The notes under the pieces were generated by a model. It saw only the letters and a list, made by a program, of their open reading frames with translations. It made no database searches and had not been told where the DNA came from. From contig NZ_VRKO01000015.1 of the NCBI RefSeq assembly GCF_012271765.1, forward strand, positions 85,512 to 149,511: a stretch of 64,000 bases of DNA, in the 5' to 3' direction. This stretch comes from Erwinia rhapontici. Lineage in GTDB: Bacteria; Pseudomonadota; Gammaproteobacteria; Enterobacterales; Enterobacteriaceae. The translations under genes were made by a program, and so were the position numbers. Shown here piece by piece: positions 44,860 through 53,737 of this stretch (the first letter of the stretch is position 1; each line of letters begins with the position of its first letter).

Positions 44860-45630
44860 TACATAATCCTTTCTGGTTATCACCCTCAGCCTGAGGGCGC
44901 CGGGTCTGTTCTTTTCGTCAAATTACGAAGGTGCAATAGTTTATTTTCCCGGCAATGAGAAGTAAATCACAGTCGGGAAATATTCCTGTGACGAGGCCTG
45001 TCAGCGATTCAGTACAAGCTCCCCGAACCCCGGGTTTCAGGCGAAAGCGGCCGTTGAGTGGGATAAACACCGCAACGGCCTCCAGCCGATCTATCCACTG
45101 CGTGCGAGCCTGTGCAGTCACCGTGGATAAAGCATTTTCCATCAGGGCTCTCTCTGGGTATTGTCTGAATTAGACAAAAAATGCCCCCATACTTAACTTT
45201 TACAAGCCCGTAACATTGCAGCGCGGGCTCAACAGGCACAGCCACACGTCATGGGTAAGCGGAAAAATACGCTAATCTTCTGTAAGCGTTGAAGAATACT
45301 GTTAAAAACGCCAGAGAAATCATTTTTGCCTTTTTTTGCCACCAGCGTCGTTAAGCTGCTGTAATTTCGCGATTAATGAACACTATTTTAAAAAATAAAT
45401 AGGCAGTCAGAAATGAAGGGGAAAACGGCAATTTTCATTTTTATTGTCAATGAATTTGGCTTATTTTTCTTTCTGTTTATTTTTTGAAATATTTCTTCAT
45501 TAAGAGTAATGGAAACATCGGGTTGCGTGCTGAGACTACGGTACTATAATAAGTCTCTTAATCCACCAGCGACTTTGCCATAATATTTAGGCATCAGGAG
45601 GTTCTTATCACTTTCAACCAAAATGAAGCG
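44860..45630. other. Gene-poor region upstream of treF
   Basis: This is the longest gene-free stretch of the window. The first 380 bp include weak open frames on the minus strand (74 and 78 codons) without recognisable products. The stretch 45290-45560 is AT-rich and should hold the treF promoter. AGGAGG at 45596-45601 is a strong ribosome site discussed under treF. Confidence 0.4.
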
Positions 45631-47241
45631 ATGATTGACAATAACCCTACTGAATATGAAGCCTGGTACGATGATTATGAGGCTGGGCCTGATTCCGCGG
45701 TCGAGCCTCAGCCGGAGCCGATCCGTGGGCTACCCGCGTCCGATATTCTCACCCCTTCAGACCGCTATCAGGAGCTGTTCGAAGTGGTGCAGATGTCGCG
45801 TATTTTTTCCGACAGTAAAACCTTTGCTGACTGTGCGCCAAGGTTTGAACCGGAACGTATTCTCTTTCGTTATTATATGGCGCGTGAGCGGGATGATTTT
45901 AACCTGCTGGAATTCGTGCTGGAAAATTTCGAGCTGCCACGTGTCCATGACAGCCGCTATGTTTCCGACCCGGAAAACAGCATCGAACAACATATTGATG
46001 CGCTGTGGCCGGTATTAACCCGCCAGCCGGAAAAGCATTGCGAGTTTTCATCGCTGCTGCCGCTGCCGAAACCCTATGTGGTGCCGGGCGGGCGATTTGG
46101 TGAAACCTACTACTGGGATTCCTATTTCAGCATGCTGGGCTTTGCCGCCGCCGGGCGTGGCGATCTGATGCATAACATGGCCGACAACTTTGCGTGGATG
46201 ATTGATAAATACGGCCATATTCCTAACGGTAACCGTACTTATTACCTCAGCCGTTCGCAGCCGCCGGTGTTTGCCATGATGGTGGAGTTGTTCGAAAAGA
46301 ATGATATCCATGAAGCACAGCATTACCTGCCGCAGTTGAAAAGCGAGTATGCGTTCTGGATGGATGGCCAGGACGATCTCTCCCCGAATCAGGCGTATCG
46401 CCACGTGGTGATGCTGCCCGATGGTTCGGTGCTGAACCGTTACTGGGATGACCGTGATACGCCGCGTGACGAGTCCTGGCTGGAAGACGTGGAAACGGCA
46501 CGCCAGTCATCGCGTCCGTCCAGCGAAGTGTACCGTGACCTGCGTGCCGGCGCGGCATCCGGTTGGGACTTTACCTCGCGCTGGCTGGCTGAGCCAGGCC
46601 GTCTGGAAAGCATCCAGACCACCAGTATTGTGCCGATCGACCTGAATGCGTTCCTCTACAAGCTGGAAACCACCATCGCCCGATTGTCGGCCAGCAAAGG
46701 CGAGCAGGAGACCGCAGACCGCTACCAGCAGCTGGCGCTGCGTCGCCGTGAGGTCGTAGATAAGTATCTGTGGGAAGAGGAAACCGGCCTGTACCGGGAT
46801 TACAACTGGCGTGAAGGGGAGAAAGCCGCGTTCTCCGCCGCGGCGGTCACCCCGGTGTATGTGGGAATGTCCAGCTATGAGCAGGCCACGCGTACGGCGA
46901 AAGCGGTGCGTGACTATCTTCTGGCACCGGGCGGTATGCTGTGCAGCATGGAAGTGACCGGTGAGCAGTGGGACAGCCCGAACGGCTGGGCACCCATGCA
47001 GTGGCTGGCGGTAAAAGGCTTCAGCAGTTATGGCGAAGAAGAGCTGGCGAAGGAGATTGCCACCCGTTGGCTGACGACCGTCGATACCACCTGGCAGCAG
47101 CATCACAAGCTGGTGGAGAAATACAACATCAGCGGTGATGCCGCGCTGCTCGGTGGCGGTGGCGAATACCCGTTGCAGGACGGCTTCGGCTGGACTAACG
47201 GTGTGACGCGCCGTCTGCTTGAGTTGTACCCACGCAGCTGA
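45631..47241 (+). CDS. treF: Cytoplasmic trehalase
   Basis: This is a 536-residue GH37 trehalase that splits trehalose into two glucoses. Both family signatures are present: [14 protein letters not shown] and [10 protein letters not shown], plus the glycine-rich [18 protein letters not shown] at the end. It has no signal peptide, so it is the cytosolic TreF (E. coli 549), not periplasmic TreA. The ATG at 45631 lacks a nearby ribosome site; the strong AGGAGG at 45596-45601 is 29 bp away. An in-frame ATC at 45607 would be at the right distance and would add eight residues. Confidence 0.95.
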   Translation: MIDNNPTEYEAWYDDYEAGPDSAVEPQPEPIRGLPASDILTPSDRYQELFEVVQMSRIFSDSKTFADCAPRFEPERILFRYYMARERDDFNLLEFVLENFELPRVHDSRYVSDPENSIEQHIDALWPVLTRQPEKHCEFSSLLPLPKPYVVPGGRFGETYYWDSYFSMLGFAAAGRGDLMHNMADNFAWMIDKYGHIPNGNRTYYLSRSQPPVFAMMVELFEKNDIHEAQHYLPQLKSEYAFWMDGQDDLSPNQAYRHVVMLPDGSVLNRYWDDRDTPRDESWLEDVETARQSSRPSSEVYRDLRAGAASGWDFTSRWLAEPGRLESIQTTSIVPIDLNAFLYKLETTIARLSASKGEQETADRYQQLALRRREVVDKYLWEEETGLYRDYNWREGEKAAFSAAAVTPVYVGMSSYEQATRTAKAVRDYLLAPGGMLCSMEVTGEQWDSPNGWAPMQWLAVKGFSSYGEEELAKEIATRWLTTVDTTWQQHHKLVEKYNISGDAALLGGGGEYPLQDGFGWTNGVTRRLLELYPRS

Positions 47242-47246
47242 GATCA

Positions 47247-47270
47247 GAGGGTGGCCGCCCGGCCACCCTC
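47247..47270 (+). terminator. Probable terminator after treF
   Basis: GAGGGTGGCC (47247-47256) pairs perfectly with GGCCACCCTC (47261-47270) over four bases, right after the stop. Only a weak T-tract follows. Confidence 0.6.
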
Positions 47271-47412
47271 ATCGACGTTTACCCGACAACACCTCGTATT
47301 ATAAAACTGGCTTATTAACCCCCGCCTGCCATAAGACAAAAGCCTTATTTCTCCATGAAAAATCATGCTATTACTTGGGGATAACCCGCATGATGATCCC
47401 GGAGATCCTGAA

Positions 47413-48192
47413 ATGAAAAAACTGACCCTGACCGCGCTGGCTTTGCTGGCGGGGTTTAGTGCTTCTGCCCTGGCCGCAGAAGAGCTGCGTTTTGGCGTTG
47501 ACCCGACGTTCCCCCCCTTTGAATCCAAGGCTGCTGACGGATCGTTGCAGGGATTTGATATTGATATGGGTAACGCCATCTGCCAGCAGATGAAAGTGAA
47601 ATGTGTCTGGGTACAGACCGGTTATGACGGCATTATTCCGGCATTACAGGCGCGCAAGTTTGATGCCATCCTGTCAGCCATGGCGATGACTGAAAAACGT
47701 CGTGAGCAGGTGGCGTTCACCGACATGCTCTATAACACCCCGAGCGCGTTGCTGACACGTAAAGACAGCAAGCTGATGCCGGAACTGGCATCGCTGAAAG
47801 GCAAGACCGTTGGCGTGGCGCAGGGCACCACGCAGGAAGGCTTTGCGAAAAGCGTCTGGGGCAGCCAGGGTGTTCAGGTGGTGAGCTATCCAAACCAGTC
47901 GGAAATTTATCCGGACCTGGCGTCAGGGCGTCTTGATGCCACTTTCACCAGTGCAGCAGCGGCTGAGTCCGGCTTCCTGAAAACGCCGCAGGGTGCGGAG
48001 TATCATATCGCCGGGAAACCGCTGTATGACCCAAAATACTTCGGTGAAGGTGTCGGGATCGGCTTGCGTAAAGATGACGGTGCGCGCATTGCCAAAATTA
48101 ATGAAGCGATGGCTGAACTGCACAAAAATGGCACCTACGATCGTCTGGCGAAGCAGTATTTCAGCTTTGATGTTTATCACCGCCCGGAGTAA
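47413..48192 (+). CDS. Amino acid ABC transporter binding protein (HisJ/ArgT-like)
   Basis: This is a 259-residue periplasmic binding protein of family 3 with a signal peptide (MKKLTLTALALLAGFSASALA). The ligand pocket motifs are GVDPTFPPFESKAADG, GFDIDMGNAIC, DAILSAMAMTEKRREQVAFT and the C-terminal IAKINEAMAELHKNGTYDRL. The pattern is that of the lysine/arginine/ornithine/histidine group. GGAG precedes the start at 47413; an upstream ATG at 47365 was rejected. No permease or ATPase follows. It is co-directional with a DUF2817 peptidase-like gene 3 bp later. Confidence 0.9.
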   Translation: MKKLTLTALALLAGFSASALAAEELRFGVDPTFPPFESKAADGSLQGFDIDMGNAICQQMKVKCVWVQTGYDGIIPALQARKFDAILSAMAMTEKRREQVAFTDMLYNTPSALLTRKDSKLMPELASLKGKTVGVAQGTTQEGFAKSVWGSQGVQVVSYPNQSEIYPDLASGRLDATFTSAAAAESGFLKTPQGAEYHIAGKPLYDPKYFGEGVGIGLRKDDGARIAKINEAMAELHKNGTYDRLAKQYFSFDVYHRPE

Positions 48193-48195
48193 GCG

Positions 48196-49290
48196 ATGAC
48201 GTTAACGACACTGCCTGACTTTCGCCAGCAGCGCGCACGCTTTCTGGCAGCAGTGGGGGCGCTGGGAGGCGCTGTTACCTGCTACCCACACCCGCTGAGC
48301 GGCCCGCAGGGCGAGCCGCTGTCGACCGATGTGGCGGTGATTGGCCGCGCGGATGCCCCGCAGGTGATGCTGGTGGTTTCTGGCACCCACGGCGTGGAAG
48401 GGTATTACGGCTCCGACAGCCAGATCGCCTGGCTGGAAGCGCTGGATGGCAGCACCCTGCCGCAGGATGTCGCGCTGGTGCTGGTGCATCTGATCAATCC
48501 GTGGGGTACCGCCTGGCTGCGGCGGGTGAATGAAGACAACGCCGACCTGAACCGTAACTTTATCGACTTCTCGGGAGCGGTACCGCCCAATCCGGCGTAC
48601 CCGGCGCTGCACAGTATTTATACCTGCCGTGACCTGGACGGATCAGAGCGTGCGGCAGCCGATGTGCAGATGGCACTGAAGTGCGCGGAGATCGGCTGGG
48701 GTGGCGTAAAACGTATTGTGGAAGCCGGGCAGTATCAGTTTGCTGACGGCATCTTTTACGGCGGCAGCGAGGCCAGCTGGTCTCAGCAGATCCTGCGGCA
48801 GATTATCGCCAATCATCTGCAAATGGCACGGCGTATTATCAGCTTCGATCTGCATACCGGGGCCGGGGCTTACGGCCATCCCATGCTGCTGGCGATTGCG
48901 CAGCGCCCTTACCCGGCGCTCGATGAAGCGAAACGTCTGTTTGGCGAGTGGCTGACGGTGATCATCACCGGGGACAGTGGGGAGAGTGACACCGGTGTGA
49001 CCGCCACAGCCACCGGTTATTTGTCACAGTTTATGCTGGATCAGCTGCCGGAGACTGAACTGCTTCAACTGGTGGTGGAGTGCGGAACTTACGACGGTCG
49101 TGATATGCACCGTCGCGTGCGCGACGACCACTGGCTGCATCTGTACGGTGACCTGGACAGCGAGCAGGCATTACAGGTGAAACAGCAGCTGTTTGAAGGG
49201 TTTTACCCGGCCGATCCGGACTGGCGGGCGCTGGTTGCACTGCGCACCCGACAGATTTTCCAGCGCGGCTGGGAAGCATTACAGCAGTGA
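48196..49290 (+). CDS. DUF2817, M14-like metallohydrolase
   Basis: This is a 364-residue protein related to zinc carboxypeptidases and succinylglutamate desuccinylase-like enzymes. The zinc motif VVSGTHGVEGYYGSD (H-x-x-E) and the NPWGTAWLRRVNEDNADLNRNF block, plus SFDLHTGAGAYGHP, are all typical of DUF2817. It probably removes an acyl or amino acid group from a small substrate. It has no signal peptide. It forms an operon with the amino acid binding protein and may process what that protein helps import; this is inferred. Confidence 0.85.
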   Translation: MTLTTLPDFRQQRARFLAAVGALGGAVTCYPHPLSGPQGEPLSTDVAVIGRADAPQVMLVVSGTHGVEGYYGSDSQIAWLEALDGSTLPQDVALVLVHLINPWGTAWLRRVNEDNADLNRNFIDFSGAVPPNPAYPALHSIYTCRDLDGSERAAADVQMALKCAEIGWGGVKRIVEAGQYQFADGIFYGGSEASWSQQILRQIIANHLQMARRIISFDLHTGAGAYGHPMLLAIAQRPYPALDEAKRLFGEWLTVIITGDSGESDTGVTATATGYLSQFMLDQLPETELLQLVVECGTYDGRDMHRRVRDDHWLHLYGDLDSEQALQVKQQLFEGFYPADPDWRALVALRTRQIFQRGWEALQQ

Positions 49291-49292
49291 GA

Positions 49293-50072
49293 TCACAGGC
49301 GCCCGTAGAAGGTCATGCGGGCGCTTTCTGACAACGACACATCCGGCTGGGCATTGTACGCCAGCACCACCAGCATACGTGTCGTATCTCCTTCCGTTGG
49401 CGTCACGCGGTGCAGGGCATTCCGCCCCCTGAACAGCACCAGATCCCCCGGCTCAATGGCCAGTTTCTCTACCGGATGCTCACCGTCCAGCACGGCACCC
49501 ACACCGCTGTAGTTCATCTCTCCGGCTTCCGCATTACGCAGATGGCTGACGTATTCAAATACGCCGCCCGCTTCGGGTTTCTGAATCAGCAGTGTGATAG
49601 CGAAGGAGGAGTTGTCAAAGTGCCAGCCCAGCTCCTGCCCGGCATGTGCATAGTGCAGGTTAATCGACGACAGGTTGTCGGCATACGGGAACAACTGTTG
49701 CTCTTGCAGCACGCCGCATAGAAACGCCTTGAACGCGTCCGAGTCGTACAACGTACGCAGGGCCGAGGCCGCCGGGATCTCTTCATCGGTAATACAGCCT
49801 TTCGAGGAAACCACCTGGCGGTTACGCGGGTGATCGGCGGCAAAGGCATCGTCCGGTTTCTGCAAATAGACGTTATGCTGGCTGCTGGCATAAAACGCCA
49901 GATGCTGGTTATCGTCCCCTTCCTGCTTGATTGCGGCCAGCGCGGCAGGGGTTAAAAAACCTCGCAGTACCAGCGCGCCGCTGGCAGCTAGCTGCTGCTG
50001 GCATGTTGCTGTGTAACCGGCATCGGTAATCGGGTGAGCACTCAGGTTAAGCAGGGAAGCAAGAGGATTCAT
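49293..50072 (-). CDS. 2-oxoglutarate/Fe(II)-dependent oxygenase
   Basis: This is a 259-residue double-stranded beta-helix dioxygenase. The iron ligands are His151 and Asp153 (GWHFDNSSFAITLLIQ) and His221 (ALHRVTP), with Arg232 to bind 2-oxoglutarate. It resembles the family that includes the free amino acid halogenases (BesD/HalD type), but because the Asp ligand is kept it should be a hydroxylase. It converges with the DUF2817 gene (2-bp gap). An amino acid substrate is plausible given the basic amino acid binding protein next door. Confidence 0.83.
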   Translation of the reverse strand: MNPLASLLNLSAHPITDAGYTATCQQQLAASGALVLRGFLTPAALAAIKQEGDDNQHLAFYASSQHNVYLQKPDDAFAADHPRNRQVVSSKGCITDEEIPAASALRTLYDSDAFKAFLCGVLQEQQLFPYADNLSSINLHYAHAGQELGWHFDNSSFAITLLIQKPEAGGVFEYVSHLRNAEAGEMNYSGVGAVLDGEHPVEKLAIEPGDLVLFRGRNALHRVTPTEGDTTRMLVVLAYNAQPDVSLSESARMTFYGRL

Positions 50073-50257
50073 CAGGGTCTCGTTGGCAGAAAAGCAGGTT
50101 ATTCACTGTACGATGCCGTTGCGCGCTCTACTACTGATTTCTCGGACTTTTTAGCGATAAAAACCCAAGAGAATTATCCCTTTAGTTATTATTGTTGCAG
50201 TGGTTATCAGAAGCATTCATCTTATTGTCATCCGGTCCGTAACAAGGGAATGAAAAA

Positions 50258-51007
50258 ATGAAAATACGGTTATTCGACGATCATGAAGCCCTGAGCCAGC
50301 AGGCCGCGGCAGATATTTTTACTGAGCTGAATCAGGGAGGACGTTGTAATTTCGCCCCGACAGGCGGTTCATCGCCGCTGCGGCTGTATCAGCATCTGGT
50401 CGCACGGTTACAGGCAGAAAACGCCGGACAGCAGGTACACTATTATCTGCAGGATGATGTTCCGCTGCGCGGTCGTGAGCAGCAGCCAGGGGTGATTTAT
50501 CAGCATATTGACCGACATCTGCTGACCCCGGCGGGCATCCCGCCACAACGCATCCATCCGTTAACCCTGGCCAACGTTGCGCAGCAGGATGCCGCGATTG
50601 CCGCTGACGGCGGGCTGGATCTGCTGCTGCTGGGGGTGGGGCAGGATGGACATATTGCCGCGAACCTGCCGGGCACGCCGTTCGACACGCTGACGCGTGA
50701 AATTGAGGTCGATCGCTGCCACGGTGTACTGATGGCGGCTTTAGTGCAGGAAGTGGGATCGGAGGAAAATGTTCCCGACAGCTACCTGAGCTTTGGCATT
50801 CACACCATTATGCAGGCGAGGCATATCAGGGTGCTGATCAACGGTGAGAATAAAGCCGAGATAGTCCGGCGGATGCTGATGGAGCCCCCCGTGGAAGCGT
50901 TGCCTGCTTCTGTATTGCAGCGCCATGCCAACTGCACGCTCTATCTCGACGCGGCCGCCGCACGCCTGCTGGATGCAGACTGGCTGGCGGCGCATATCAC
51001 CCACTAA
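50258..51007 (+). CDS. yieK: YieK-like sugar-phosphate isomerase/lactonase family protein
   Basis: This is a 249-residue protein of the NagB/6-phosphogluconolactonase fold. FAPTGGSSPLRLYQHLVA binds phosphate, and LLLLGVGQDGHIAANLPG is the active-site loop with Asp-Gly-His kept, as in glucosamine-6-phosphate deaminase. Length fits E. coli YieK (240), which follows bglH and yieL there. Here bglH-yieL lie 5 kb away, so the group has been split. The reaction is unproven; deaminase or lactonase are both possible. It converges with the Nudix gene with 1 bp between stops. Confidence 0.75.
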   Translation: MKIRLFDDHEALSQQAAADIFTELNQGGRCNFAPTGGSSPLRLYQHLVARLQAENAGQQVHYYLQDDVPLRGREQQPGVIYQHIDRHLLTPAGIPPQRIHPLTLANVAQQDAAIAADGGLDLLLLGVGQDGHIAANLPGTPFDTLTREIEVDRCHGVLMAALVQEVGSEENVPDSYLSFGIHTIMQARHIRVLINGENKAEIVRRMLMEPPVEALPASVLQRHANCTLYLDAAAARLLDADWLAAHITH

Positions 51008-51008
51008 A

Positions 51009-51428
51009 TCAGCGCGTTTCCTGACTGAGATCGAGAAGATCACTTTGATCCAGCAAAGATTGCAGTGGGGCGAACAGCGGCTGCGGTAGCGCCGTCTTAT
51101 CGAACCACTGCCAGCCTTCACATTTGTGCGGTTCACAGCGTTCGGGTGTGCCGCTGGCATGCCAGGCGAGCATAAAAAGCGTGACGTAATGTTTCTGCTC
51201 TGAACAGAAAATGTTATTAGTGAAGGGCCCCTGAACACATTCCCCCAGAGAAAGTCCGGTTTCTTCAGCCACTTCTCGCTGCGCGCATTGCTGTGGCGTT
51301 TCCCCAAACTCCAGATGACCTCCAGGCGTTGCCCATTCGCCTGCGCCGTGGCTGCCCAGACGTTTACCTAATAATACTTTGCCATCACGGAAGAGTAATA
51401 CTCCGACGCCGATACGCGGCTGTGTCAT
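51009..51428 (-). CDS. Nudix hydrolase, MTH2/NUDT15-like
   Basis: This is a 139-residue Nudix enzyme. The complete Nudix box is GGHLEFGETPQQCAQREVAE followed by ETGL, preceded by RLGSHGAGEWATP, which resembles NUDT15-type (deoxy)nucleoside triphosphate pyrophosphatases. It probably cleans or converts nucleotides such as dCTP or oxidised dGTP. The start at 51428 (MTQPRIGVGVLL) follows AGGAG; a 10-residue-longer frame exists. Confidence 0.88.
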   Translation of the reverse strand: MTQPRIGVGVLLFRDGKVLLGKRLGSHGAGEWATPGGHLEFGETPQQCAQREVAEETGLSLGECVQGPFTNNIFCSEQKHYVTLFMLAWHASGTPERCEPHKCEGWQWFDKTALPQPLFAPLQSLLDQSDLLDLSQETR

Positions 51429-51549
51429 TTTAATCTCCTGACTACGACGTATTTTCACCGACTGAAACTGTATTAATCCACAGCGGTAAAAAATCCAAAT
51501 TCGTTACGCCAGCTTAACTATCTGGCGCTTTTACATGCCATATACAAGT

Positions 51550-51577
51550 CCATTCGAATGGTGTGATGATAATCACA
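51550..51577. promoter_or_regulatory. Perfect CRP consensus next to a 12-bp palindrome
   Basis: TGTGATGATAATCACA (51562-51577) fits the CRP consensus at all ten defined positions. CCATTCGAATGG (51550-51561), a perfect palindrome, abuts it. The CRP site centre is only 31 bp before the start codon of the dehydrogenase operon, too close for normal activation; repression or a role for the leftward Nudix gene is more likely. Confidence 0.75.
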
Positions 51578-51600
51578 GTTGTCCAAATGGAGAGTGACAA

Positions 51601-52119
51601 ATGTTAACACGAAGGAAGCTTTTAGGTAGCGGTGCCGCCTTGTTGGGGTTTGCGGTGCTCAGGCCCACCCTGTCCTGGGCGGCCGTTCCCGCCGCAGGCA
51701 GTGACAGTGCTGCGTTTTATCACACCTCATTACTTGTTACCGCACGTTCGCACCTGAGTCCGCTGGTGGCACAGCGTGCGCTTTACTGCCTGAACGCGGA
51801 GGACGGCGATTTTCCTCAGCAACTGCAACGGCTTTGGTCTGGTTGTCAGGCGGCCGCCATCACTCACGCTGACCAGCTCAACGGCCATTCTCTGATGCAG
51901 GGGAGTACCGGGGCAACGATCAAGAAAATCATCTCCGCCTGGTACCTCGGGTTTACCGGTACGCCCGTGCCACTGCGTGCGGTGGATAACACCCGCTTTG
52001 TAACCTATACCGATGCGCTAATGTATGCCCCCACCCTGGATGCCACCGTTATACCCACTTATTCGCGCGGTAAGACTAATTACTGGACCCAGCCGCCGGC
52101 CACGATCGCCAACGACTAA
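51601..52119 (+). CDS. Sugar/sugar-acid dehydrogenase small subunit
   Basis: This is a 172-residue exported subunit of an S-L-C type membrane dehydrogenase. It starts with a Tat-like signal (MLTRRKLLGSGAALLGFAVL, cut after SWA). The conserved end YTDALMYAPTLDATVIPTYS followed by KTNYWTQPP is typical of the small subunit of sorbitol, fructose and 2-ketogluconate dehydrogenases of acetic acid bacteria. It helps the flavoprotein fold and cross the membrane. It is the first of three genes. Gene order small-large-cytochrome equals kgdSLC. Confidence 0.85.
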   Translation: MLTRRKLLGSGAALLGFAVLRPTLSWAAVPAAGSDSAAFYHTSLLVTARSHLSPLVAQRALYCLNAEDGDFPQQLQRLWSGCQAAAITHADQLNGHSLMQGSTGATIKKIISAWYLGFTGTPVPLRAVDNTRFVTYTDALMYAPTLDATVIPTYSRGKTNYWTQPPATIAND

Positions 52120-52145
52120 CTCTTTTCTTTATGTGAGCATCCCCT

Positions 52146-53735
52146 ATGAATCAACATTATGATGCCGATGTCATTGTCATCGGTTCCGGTGCGCTGGGCA
52201 GTAATGCCGCTACGCATCTCGCCCTAAAGGGAAAATCGGTCATTATCCTGGAGGCCGGTGAACGTATTCCACGGTGGAAAATCGTTGAAAATTTCCGTAA
52301 CTCGTCGAAAAAAGGCAATTATAACTCGCCTTACCCTAATGAACCCTGGGCTCATCACTCTTACGATGAACAATATATTGAGAACACGGGTTCATTCGAT
52401 TTCCGCCCTGGAATGCTGAAACTGGTGGGGGGAACCACCTGGCACTGGGCTGCTGCCTGTTGGCGCTATCTGCCGAACGATATGAAATTAAAAACCCTGT
52501 ATGGCGTTGGGCGTGACTGGCCAATGGACTATGACGCACTTGAACCCTGGTACCAAAAAGCGGAGGAGGCGCTGGGGGTATGCGGCAGCGATACAGATGA
52601 TCAGAGCGGCCAGGGGGGAGCGGCCTTCCCTCCGCGTTCGCAGCCTTATCCTATGGAACCAGAGGGGGAAACCTATCTTTTTCAGCGTCTGAAAAGCCGT
52701 CTCTCTCCTGCCGGATACCACTTCATTCATGAGCCCAATGCCCGCGCCACGCGGCCCTATGATGCCCGCCCCGCATGCAGTGGTAACAACAACTGCATGC
52801 CTGTTTGTCCCATTGGGGCCATGTACAGCGGTGATACTCATGCCCGCCATGCAGAAGAGGCAGGAGCGAAGCTGATGACGGATGCCACCGCCTGGAAACT
52901 GGAAAAAGGCGCTGATGACAAAATTGTCGCCGTACATGTGCGCAGTTCAAAAGGGTTAGATACCCGCTTAACGGCAAAATATTTCGTGGTGGCGGCACAT
53001 GGTCTGGAAACGGCAAAACTTTTGCTGATCTCGGATGTGGCCAACAGTTCCGATCAGGTAGGGCGTAATCTGATGGATCACACCGGAATGGGGATGCAGT
53101 TTCTGGCAGATGAACCGCTATGGCCCGGTCGTGGCGCGGTTCAGCAGGGCGGTATTTTTAACAACCGCGATGGAGACTTTCGCAAAAATCACTCGGCTAT
53201 CAAGCATGCCATATCAAACAACGTGCCGAATATGGCCGTCGCGCAGCGGCTGATTGCCAAAGGCGTCATTGGCAAAATGCTGGATGAACAGATCCGCCAT
53301 CAGGCTGCACGCTGGGTAGATATTTCTACGGTGTTTGAAATTTTACCGCATGAGACGAACACGGTTCGTGCCAGCACGACGCGTAAAGATGCGTTGGGGA
53401 TCCCGATGCTGACGGTGCACTACGAAGTGGATGATTATGTCAAAGCGGCGAAGGCGGTGGTGGATAACGATTACCGCCGTTTCGCTAGCCTGATGGGGGG
53501 CGACGTTGTTGAGGACAATACGGGATGGCAAAACCGCGATCACCTGATGGGCACGGTGATTATGGGAGACAGCTCTCGTGACTCCGTGGTCAACCATGAG
53601 TGTCGGACGTGGGATCACAGCAACCTGTTTCTCGCCACGACAGGGGTCATTCCGGCTTCAGGCGTGATTAATCCGACGCTCACCGGCGTGGCATTAAGTC
53701 TTCGCGCCGCTGACATCATTGAGCGAGAGATCTGA
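52146..53735 (+). CDS. GMC-family dehydrogenase flavoprotein (2-ketogluconate/sorbitol/fructose type)
   Basis: This is a 529-residue FAD oxidoreductase. The FAD fold is VIVIGSGALGSNAATHLALKG with EAGE at the strand end. Cysteines in CSGNNNCMPVCPIGA (about residues 210-224) have the spacing of the 3Fe-4S site of fructose/glucose dehydrogenases. The catalytic C-terminal region is MGTVIMGDSS and ATTGVIPASGVINPTLTGVA. Only moderate resemblance to the first flavoprotein in this window is visible, so it is a separate enzyme. 2-Keto-D-gluconate to 2,5-diketogluconate is the most plausible reaction, given the other complex. Confidence 0.87.
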   Translation: MNQHYDADVIVIGSGALGSNAATHLALKGKSVIILEAGERIPRWKIVENFRNSSKKGNYNSPYPNEPWAHHSYDEQYIENTGSFDFRPGMLKLVGGTTWHWAAACWRYLPNDMKLKTLYGVGRDWPMDYDALEPWYQKAEEALGVCGSDTDDQSGQGGAAFPPRSQPYPMEPEGETYLFQRLKSRLSPAGYHFIHEPNARATRPYDARPACSGNNNCMPVCPIGAMYSGDTHARHAEEAGAKLMTDATAWKLEKGADDKIVAVHVRSSKGLDTRLTAKYFVVAAHGLETAKLLLISDVANSSDQVGRNLMDHTGMGMQFLADEPLWPGRGAVQQGGIFNNRDGDFRKNHSAIKHAISNNVPNMAVAQRLIAKGVIGKMLDEQIRHQAARWVDISTVFEILPHETNTVRASTTRKDALGIPMLTVHYEVDDYVKAAKAVVDNDYRRFASLMGGDVVEDNTGWQNRDHLMGTVIMGDSSRDSVVNHECRTWDHSNLFLATTGVIPASGVINPTLTGVALSLRAADIIEREI

Positions 53736-53737
53736 TC

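Noticed and set aside
44918-45142. 74-codon minus-strand frame upstream of treF
   Set aside because: A weak purine stretch precedes it, but the product resembles nothing I know and the surrounding region is gene-poor. Not strong enough to list as a gene.
49293-50072. Fe(II)-dependent amino acid halogenase
   Set aside because: Halogenases of this fold replace the iron-binding Asp with Gly or Ala. Here H-x-D (His151, Asp153) is intact, so hydroxylation is expected.
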